A stretch of 64,000 nt of DNA from Guillardia theta CCMP2712. Its lineage: Eukaryota > Cryptophyceae > Pyrenomonadales > Geminigeraceae. Position 1 is the first letter of the stretch, and each line of letters starts with the position of its first letter. Both the position numbers and the translations under genes were made by a program. The DNA lies in assembly GCF_000315625.1 (NCBI RefSeq), contig NW_005434551.1, positions 123,779 to 187,778 on the forward strand, read 5' to 3'. Shown piece by piece: positions 56,714 to 64,000 of this stretch. The notes beneath the pieces were generated by a model. It made no database searches, was not told the origin of the DNA, and saw only the letters and a list, made by a program, of their open reading frames with translations.

Positions 56714-58197
56714 CTGGTGGTGATCGCTGATGAGTGTACTCTACCGCGGCCCGGCCGGTCATATTAATAATAACAAATATTTAAAAGAGGTATATATTCT
56801 ATATATTTATAAAAATGATACGTTAAAAAATTTTTAAAAGAGTTTTGACTTCAAATAGGTGGTAGGCTAGAGGAAGTTGGTAGAAACGCCAATCGTAGTC
56901 CGAAGATTTCAGAAAATAACATCTACAATTGTTTAGTACGTGTGGAGTAATAATCAGATAAAACTCAATTTATTATCCATTAACGTCTGGGCGGGCCCGA
57001 AAAGGTTGGGCAGTCGTAGCCGGAATGGGGGAGGCGAGGGGCAGGGGTACTTGGAACCGATGATGAGGTAGGTAGTTGCAGTGAGGGGTGGTCCGCACAG
57101 GGGTAAAACCTATCAAAGGCGTCGCAGGGGTCAAACGCTGGGGGTGGAATAACCTTTCACTCGGTTAATAGGCCTTTCCTCAAGATAGAGGTTTATCAAG
57201 GGTTATACCTAGAATTGGCTAATAATAGATTTATTGGATATGGAGGGTTGTAGAGAATGGGGTGGGGTGGGATGACTCATCATAATGGACGGTGGTGCTT
57301 GACGATCGTGGGGTGGAGGGACGATGAGACGTAAAGGCTGGGTTGTAAGAACGGGTTATGCACCTGAAGGTAGGGGGTGTGTATTCCTCGGTACCAATTG
57401 CACAGAGGGGTAAGGTGGTGGTGAAGAGAAAAGGAAGGTGGGGTAGTTTGTTCATGCCACCAGGGTGGGTGAAACAACGTTCCGCCGGCGGATATTCGCT
57501 ATGCAGAGGATTGAAGGAGATACCGTAGGACGACCATGATGCAGGAATGAGGACAAAGCGTGGACAACCATACGAGATTGATATGTAAGGTTGTATTTGC
57601 AAGATCGAGCAGGTTCGGATCGATATAGTCAAAGACAGAGCGAAAGAGAATGGTCGAACAATGTAGGTCAGGAATGTGGAATCTTAACCTAAAGAAGATT
57701 CATTTCCTTGGTATGATCAGATTTTGGTGCAAGGGACTTCTTATATTTTAGATAGGTATGTAAAGAATTTCGAAACAAGATTTATGTGCAATAAGTGCCA
57801 TCGTAGGGTCTGAACGAGTCGATATGCTTCAGAAACGAAAGCTTGTTTTGCTGTGTAAAATCTAGGTTGGCTGATGGGCATTTATGATAATTGGATATGC
57901 TAGCATTTCCCATGATTGTGAGGTTGATATGCAAGAGCTTGTGATCAGCTTGTGCACAAATCACGATTTGTGAAAATCGAAGTTTTGACGTTCACAATGC
58001 TCTCGTCTTTCATTTTGTATTCGTGGCTAGGAATGATCAAGACTTTTTGGCAGTCATCGGAATTTGCTCAAGCTGGTCAATATTTTTGCAGGCGGTGACG
58101 ACAGCTGATAGAATGTATGTCCTTCAAAATTGGATTATTGAAGCATCTGATTGTGTCATCAATACAGAAAGAAGCGGCCCTACAATTTTTTGCAAAG
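56714..58197. other. Intergenic: AT-rich block and G-rich tracts
   Basis: 56735-56760 is a tiny GC-island remnant (GCGGCCCGGCCGG) followed by strongly AT-rich DNA to about 56850. 57000-57480 has many GGGGTG/GGGGTA tracts. The last 200 bp probably contain the PKA-like promoter. No supported gene. Confidence 0.45.
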
Positions 58198-59706
58198 ATG
58201 ATGAAATTATTCAAAAAACCGAGTACTAAAGCTTCTCATGCTGACGAGCTTCCTGTGAAGCTTAGTGAGGAATTTGTGAAAGAGGAGGAGGCAAAAAGGA
58301 TGGAGCTGAAAGGATGCTCCTTCGCTGACTTCGAAGTCAAAAAAACACTAGGTATCTTTAACTATCTCCGATACTTTGTTACTGATGCATTTTTCGAAAG
58401 GAACTGGCTCATTTGGTAGGGTCAGATTAGTGAAACACAAGAAGTCTGGTCGTGTATATGCGCTGAAAATGCTGTCCAAGGCGCTAGTTTTGAGAACAAA
58501 GCAATTGGACCATGTTTTGTGCGAGAAAGAAGTTTTAGAAGCCCTCTCTTTTCCATTTATAGTGAATGTGTAAGATTCACAGGATACAGATTTTTTTTAG
58601 TTGATTTTTCAAACAGGTATGCTTCTTTTCAGGACGAGTTGTATCTGTATCTTGTGCTTGAGTATTCCATCGGAGGTGAATTTTTTACACACCTGAGGAA
58701 GGCAAACAGATTTCCAAATGATACTGCAAGGTAATTTACTTGTAAGTTACGAAGAAATAGATTTTTGACTCTTCTTTGCTCAGATTCTATGCGGCTGGTG
58801 TGATTTTGACTTTCGAATATCTTCATAATCGCAATATTGTTTACAGGGATTTGAAGGTAACTTTGTTTTTGGGGACTATGCAATTTGAGCAATGTATAGC
58901 CTGAAAACTTGCTCTTGGATGCACATGGACATTTGAAAGTTTGCGACTTTGGATTTGCGAAGACTGTGGAACCTGGAACCAAGTGAGTATTTGGAAAGTC
59001 CTTCCTTTCAATTTCCTTCCTGTGTATGTTTCATGATGCTAACCAACGTCATGGCGTGTAACCCATTGGTTCTTACTTTGGAACCCAGTACGTGGACACT
59101 CTGTGGGACTCCAGAGTATTTGGCTCCAGAAATCATCTTGAATAAGGGGCATGGAAAGGCTGTAGATTGGTGGGCGCTCGGAGTTCTAATATTTGAGATG
59201 CTTGCTGGATATCCTCCATTCTATGCCGAGGACAGGATGCAACTCTACCAAAGCATTTTGGCTGGCAAGATTGACTATCCGCGGCATATCAAGAAAGAAG
59301 CCAAGTATGTTTCTGTTCCCAAATTGCGAGTTGATTTATTTTTAGGGACCTTATCTCTCGTTTACTGACCTCCGACCTTTCTCGCCGGCTTGGCAACTTG
59401 AAGGGAGGAGCCCTTGATATTCGTACACATGCTTGGTTTAAGGTCAGCTTAGTCCAACACATATCAAGGTGAAATGAATGCAGGGATTCGACTGGGAGGC
59501 GTTAATCAATCGAACCATGTCTGCCCCTATTTCTATCAATGTTCGTAGTGCCGACGATGCTTCGATGTTTGATGACTACGATGACGACGATGGTATTGTT
59601 GTTCGCTATATCGCTTTTGGTGCTTTTCTCAAAGTTTTGTTCAGGTCCTGACATAGGTGCTGGAAAAGTCCGACCTGATCAGCAACAGCTTTTTGCAGGA
59701 TTCTAA
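58198..59706 (+). CDS. cAMP-dependent protein kinase (PKA) catalytic-subunit-like AGC kinase
   Basis: PKA catalytic subunits phosphorylate Ser/Thr in basic contexts and are held inactive by cAMP-binding regulatory subunits. Exons are 58198-58351, 58401-58569, 58617-58730, 58784-58856, 58900-58982, 59089-59304, 59346-59442, 59484-59592 and 59645-59706 (1077 nt, 358 residues, in phase; PKA-C is about 350). Motifs are the glycine loop GTGSFGRV (about 52), VYALKMLSK with the ATP lysine, YRDLKPENLLLD, CDFGFA, the activation loop [14 protein letters not shown] with a PDK1-type Thr, and [19 protein letters not shown]. The protein ends in FAGF, the FxxF hydrophobic motif typical of PKA. The start at 58198 is preferred, but the frame is open a little upstream. 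Confidence 0.94.
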
Positions 59707-60775
59707 GCATGGTTAATCTCAAGAACGTCACATGATCGCACAGCCGAAGTAATTTATTGTTGATATATTAACTGGTCAATCAATGGACAACATCTTTCCT
59801 TTCCTCCGACTCAGATACACTGGCCATAGTGCCAACAAAAGTTCGCGAGTGGTGTTTCACTGCTTCTCCACCCTCATTTTCGGTCCGACCCTCAATCTCA
59901 CCCGCAATCTCGCTCGCTCTTTTAGTTCCGAGTTCCTTGTACGTGTATGGTTCATGCGACGCATGCAGAAAAGCTTGGCTGAGATGTTGACATCGGCTTG
60001 TTTGCAGCGCATGGGTGGCGGTGGCCCCTTGGCAATGTGAGGGAGGAGCCTCATTTCTTGATACAACACGCGACATCGGTCCGAGCCTGGCCGTATCCAA
60101 CTGGACATTTCGTGAAGAGTTATGAAAAGCTCTGAAAGTTCTTACTTCAAAGACAATGACTGGGGTGATATTTCGAGCTTTTCGTGCGTTCGACGCTCAA
60201 ATCGAACAAAGCAATGTCAATGATAATGGCAGCCTGCTACCTCACAGGCACGAAATGAGTGGCGAGTGCACAATAGATATGAGACCTCTGAGAGGGTTCT
60301 CGCAGGTTTTGTCTTAAATCCAAGGTAAGCTTCGAATCTTATTACTTCGAATCTTCTGACATTACCCTTTAGTGCGCTTCAGTACACTGGTACACTAAAC
60401 CAATTTATGCTTTTTTCCACGGCACCCTTTTCAACGTGGAGGACCCGATGAATGCAATCTGGTTTGACGCCTCTCAAGAAATATACCCCGAAGACAGACA
60501 TGGATTGTTTAGATCTCAACGGTAGACGGATTAAACTGGTTTGTCACAGTGAACGGGCCTGTATCTCCTTCTGACCGAGGAAGGAAAGAACAATATGTAG
60601 TTTGCTTTCCCGGTTTATCATGCCATTGGAAATTGCTCTGTAATGATTGCTTTGAACATCTGAAATAAATCCCACTGAGCATACATGCCTACTTCCTTTC
60701 TCAAGGTTCTATGAGCGTCGGAATTCTCTAAATCTGCACCCGAGCTGCTAGCCTACACCGGAGCGTGAGATCTCA
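59707..60775. other. Intergenic, nothing recognised
   Basis: Frames of 80-106 codons on both strands at 59780-60110 lack motifs. The rest is ordinary noncoding DNA. Confidence 0.4.
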
Positions 60776-60778
60776 GAT

Positions 60779-60845
60779 ATGTACGGAGAGAGCGAGAGAG
60801 CGAGAGAGCGAGAGAGCGAGAGAGCGAGAGAGCGAGAGAGCGAGA
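60779..60845. repeat. GAGAGC/GCGAGAGA short tandem array
   Basis: About seven GCGAGAGA octamer units in a row. Confidence 0.9.
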
Positions 60846-61129
60846 AAGACAGGGAAATGCAGGTAGGTCACGAAGAGGCTGAAACAGAAAGACAGGCGGG
60901 AGTGAGGAACGATATCTTGCGCTTGCCATGGCAGTTGCACTTGCTGGTAGGCAAAGGAGGAGGAGGAGGAGCGCGTGGAGGAGAAAGTTGAATGAATGAG
61001 GAGGCTTTCTCCCACTCCTTTGGGATTACCAATCTCCTGCGATTTCAGCATAGGTTCAAAAGAAGATAAAAGAGGTTACGAGAATGGTGTGAGAATTTCG
61101 CCAACAAGGCAAGCCAAGGTAAGGCAAAA

Positions 61130-61555
61130 TCATTGCCCTCTTTCTCCTTCTCCTTCTTCGTCCTTCTTGCCCATCCCCTTCCATCTCCCTCTCCTCTCTT
61201 TTCATACACTCCCTCCTCCTCACAATCTCTACCCCTCGCTCTCTCTTCTCCCTCTCTTCTACTTCTCTATTCTCCCTCCCTCACTCTCTCATCCTTCCCC
61301 TTTCTTCCCCTGTTCTCTCGTTTTCTTGCTCCCTCACTCTCCCTCTCCATCTGTCTGCCTCCTCTCCCTTCTCCCTTTCTGCCTCTCTCTCCTTCTCTCT
61401 CCTTCTCCTCTTATCTCTCACCGTCGCTCGCTCGCTCTCATGCCTTCGCTCTCTCACTCGCTGTCTATCTATCGTTCTATGGGAAGTCTTCCACGCGCAC
61501 TGTTTCTTTCGTTTCCTTTATCTTCCTTCCCTCCCTCGCTCCCTCCCACTCCCGA
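61130..61555. repeat. Pyrimidine-rich CTCTCC/TTCTCC tract
   Basis: More than 400 bp of strongly C/T-biased DNA that flips to a purine-rich GA array at about 61556, so the two form a purine/pyrimidine strand switch. Confidence 0.8.
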
Positions 61556-61780
61556 GCGAGAGAGACAGAGAGAGAGAGACAGAGAGACAGAGACAGAGAG
61601 AGAGAGAGAGAGAGAGAAAGAGCGAGTGAGGGAGTGAGAGGGAGTGAGAGGTTCTCTTTCTTCCTCCCTTTCTGTTCTCCTCAGAGAGAGAGTGAGTGAG
61701 TGAGGAAGAGAGAGAGACACACACACACACAGACAGAGAGACAGAGACAGAGACAGAGACAGAGAGACAGAGACAGAGAC

Positions 61781-61857
<77 letters not shown>

Positions 61858-62032
61858 CAGAGAGAGAGACAGACAGAGAGACAGAGAGACAGAGAGACAG
61901 AGAGACAGAGACAGAGACAGAGACAGAGACAGAGACAGAGAGAGATACAGAGACAGAGACAGAGACAGAGACAGAGACAGAAATGGTAGAGGGGCAAAGA
62001 CAGAGACAGGGAGAATCGGAGTGAGAGAGAAG
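61556..62032. repeat. GA / GACA microsatellite array
   Basis: Mixed (GA)n and (GACAGA)n repeats, with a pure GA run at about 61790-61855. Frames across it are artefacts. Confidence 0.93.
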
Positions 62033-62074
62033 TAGAAAGGCTGCAAGTATCAACCGATGTCTACCTACATCGCT

Positions 62075-62600
62075 CCCACTGACTCCGACGGGCCGGCCGG
62101 GCAGTCAAAGGAGGATGAGATTTACTCTCATAGTTTATTGCTCTTCTCGCCGTTTGGCCAGTGCGACAGTGTCAGGGTCAAGCCTCCTCGACTCTCCTGA
62201 TTATCCTCGTACTGATTTTTAACTTAACTTTGAGTAAAGAAGTTTATCAGGGTGGTACCTGAGAGCCAACCGCCGTTCTTCCAGGCGTTAGTCCGTCTCG
62301 GAGTCCCCGGGGGGCTGGGCTGGAACCGCTAACCCGATTGAGTGAGCATGCCAAATCAACAAATCAGGCTGAGGCATTGGCAGCCAGATGATTTCAACAT
62401 GCCGGGGGCCGAAGCCTTCAACATCACTGAAGCCTTCCGGGCCGGGCCGCGGCCGTCGGGCCGCCCCGGCGGCCCGCCGATGGCACGGATCATAGTAACT
62501 TCGAGTCTGGATGGTCTCCGTCCTACTTTCCTGTGCAGTACGGTGCCATGATTGTCCACGTGAAACCGCAGGGCAGGGCCCGGGCAGTCCGCCGACAATG
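62075..62600. repeat. GC-rich island 8
   Basis: GC island containing dispersed repeat copy C (62107-62260) and a second block, 62430-62490, of CGGCCGTCGGGCCGCCCC type. Confidence 0.6.
62107..62260 (-). repeat. Dispersed repeat copy C
   Basis: On the - strand it reads AGTTAAGTTAAAAATCAGTA, CGAGGATAATCAGGAGAG, TCGAGGAGGCTTGACCCTGA and GCCAAACGGCGAGAAGAG, the best match to copy A. Confidence 0.8.
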
Positions 62601-63290
62601 ACTCAATGACTCTATGACTCAATGACTCAATGACTCCATGACTGAGCCTCTTACGCCGGGTGACTCGGTAGGCCTGAGGCAAAGGCTCAATGACTCAATG
62701 AATTATGGTGACTCAGTTGGCCTGAGGCCTGAGGCCACGGCTAGACCGTGTGACTGAATGAGCGCCGGACAGACTCAGTACTGACTCAATGACGCAATGA
62801 CTTCATGACTCAATGACTCAATGACTCTATGACATGACTCCATGACTCCATGACTCAATGACTCTATGACTCTATGACTCTATGACTCAATGACTCTATG
62901 ACTCTATGACTCTATGACTCTATGACTCTATGACTCTATGACTCTATGACTCAATGACTCTATGACTCTATGACTCTATGAGACTCTATGACTCAATGAC
63001 TCTATGACTCTATGACTCAATGACTCAATGACTCAATGACTCTATGACTCTATGACTCTATGACTCTATGACTCAATGACTCTATGACTCAATGACTCTA
63101 TGACTCCATGACTGAGCCTCTTACGCCGGGTGACTCGGTAGGCCTGAGGCAAAGGCTCAATGACTCAATGAATTATGGTGACTCAGTTGGCCTGAGGCCT
63201 GAGGCCACGGCTAGACCGTGTGACTGAATGAGCGCCGGACAGACTCAGTACTGACTCAATGACGCAATGACTTCATGACTCAATGACTCG
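62600..63290. repeat. ATGACTCT/ATGACTCA minisatellite with flanking 180-bp direct repeat
   Basis: 8-9-bp units TGACTCTA and TGACTCAA repeat dozens of times. A unique-looking ~180-bp segment (62639-62815, starting GACTGAGCCTCTTACGCCGG) recurs almost unchanged at 63110-63287, on the other side of the array. Confidence 0.9.
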
Positions 63291-63294
63291 TACG

Positions 63295-64000
63295 GTGACT
63301 CGGTAGGCCTGGTTTCAGCAAGACCATCTCCGTCAGCATGAAGTCCACGGTGCTGAAGAGGGAGCAGCTGCCGGCGTCCTGCAGTGCAAAGGTGCAGTCC
63401 TGCGAGGAGGAGCAGCTGCAGATCTCACTCATCGCCTCGGAGAACATTGCGACCGCCCTGCGATCCTCCCCAGTAATGCATCTCCCGGACGGGGCAGGCC
63501 CACCAGTCTGCGACCCCGTTGCCCGAGGGGCTGTAGTCGCTGCGCGAGTCGATGTCGTAGGTCTTGAGCCAGTCCATGGTCTCGGTGCTTGCAGCCCTCG
63601 GCATGCACTTGGGGAGGAGGTTGTAGGTGGAAGAGGCCCTGTCTCTGGGTGCAGGTGTCGTTGCTCCTTATCCCCGGCTTGCAGAGGTTGTTGGAAGTTC
63701 CTGCTGACGGCATTGAGCGTGATCCACAGAGGGAGGATAGTGCCAAAGGTGGTAATCTGCTTCGCCAGCAGTGGTGCACCAGCCGGAACGCGTCCTTGTG
63801 GGTGTAGCCAAGGGCCTTGCTGCTGCATGAGGTCAGGCCGATCAGGTGTTGCGGTCCGATCCGTCTTGTTGCTAAGGATGACGGAGATGGCGTGTACGAG
63901 CACGTCGGCCATCCTCACGTTACAGGTCCCTCCCAGGTGGTGTTGACATCCAGTTCGTTATCGAGGAAGCGAGCCGTGAAACTAGGATGACGTCGAGGCT
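63295..64000 (-). pseudogene. Possible broken or poorly assembled coding segment, unrecognised
   Basis: On the - strand, protein-like stretches appear in changing frames: FTARFLDNELDVNTTWEGP (at about 63930-63985), KALGYTHKDAFRLVHHC, then NLCKPGIRSNDTCTQR, then TMDWLKTYDIDSRSDYSPSG and GVADWWACPVREMHYWGG, then CSSSQDCTFALQDAGSCSLF. I could not find phase-consistent introns, so repeated indels (decay or assembly error) are more likely. Cys/Trp content suggests an extracellular protein, but no family is recognised, and it may continue beyond the window. Confidence 0.3.

Noticed and set aside
61469-62053. Long Ser/Leu/Val frames (-) and Arg/Glu frames (+) over the GA array
   Set aside because: Microsatellite artefacts.
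62600-63290. CRISPR-like array
   Set aside because: Units are 8-9 bp in direct tandem without spacers, in eukaryotic DNA; it is a minisatellite.

Overview
This is eukaryotic nuclear DNA, almost certainly from a unicellular alga or other protist. Most genes carry many very short GT-AG introns (about 40-85 nt). I rebuilt them by following reading phase across junctions, and in most models the exon lengths sum to a multiple of three. A cryptophyte such as Guillardia theta is my best guess. It rests on intron size, gene content (EF-3, a POLLUX-type channel, a CBM20 starch-binding protein, a giant TIG-repeat protein) and islands of extremely GC-rich palindromic DNA between genes. This is inference, not proof. 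One 999-nt run of N (22549-23547) is an assembly gap.

Layout. 1-1334 (-): WNK-type kinase, running off the left edge. 2645-5388: tandem LTR / internal / LTR / internal / LTR element with a copia-like primer site. 6947-10150 (+): elongation factor 3. 10283-11867 (-): unrecognised low-complexity protein. 12562-14173 (+): D-cysteine desulfhydrase / ACC-deaminase-like PLP enzyme. 14344-16610 (-): RPAC1 (AC40) subunit of RNA polymerases I and III, 15 exons. 17594-18339 (-): helicase-associated-domain protein. 19053-19946 (+): SET-domain protein with an in-frame stop. 19999-33818 (-): a giant secreted TIG/CUB/EGF/beta-helix protein filling about 14 kb. 35046-38854 (+): leucine-rich-repeat protein. 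39181-40788 (-): GPR107/108-like membrane protein. 40933-41980 (+): small secreted or membrane protein with a polar tail. 42148-43150 (-): mitochondrial-type ribosomal protein L22. 43884-45791 (-): armadillo-like protein. 48790-50105 (+): CBM20 protein with a long charged repeat. 51038-53541 (-): CASTOR/POLLUX-type ion channel. 55451-56713 (-): Maf-type nucleotide pyrophosphatase. 58198-59706 (+): PKA-type AGC kinase.

The rest is repeat-rich: GC islands at about 2.53, 5.4, 16.9, 34.3, 43.1, 47.2-48.6, 54.2-55.4 and 62.1 kb; a dispersed repeat family at 43.5, 47.7, 54.2/54.8 and 62.1 kb; GA/TC arrays at 11.9 and 60.8-62.0 kb; and a TGACTCTA-type minisatellite at 62.6-63.3 kb.

The genes do not form one pathway. 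They are a typical mix of housekeeping functions (translation, transcription, mitochondrial ribosome, nucleotide sanitation), signalling (WNK, PKA), membrane proteins and one very large cell-surface or secreted protein. Several pairs converge tightly: EF-3 with its neighbour (about 130 bp), the PLP enzyme with RPAC1 (about 170 bp), and the SET gene with the giant gene (about 50 bp).
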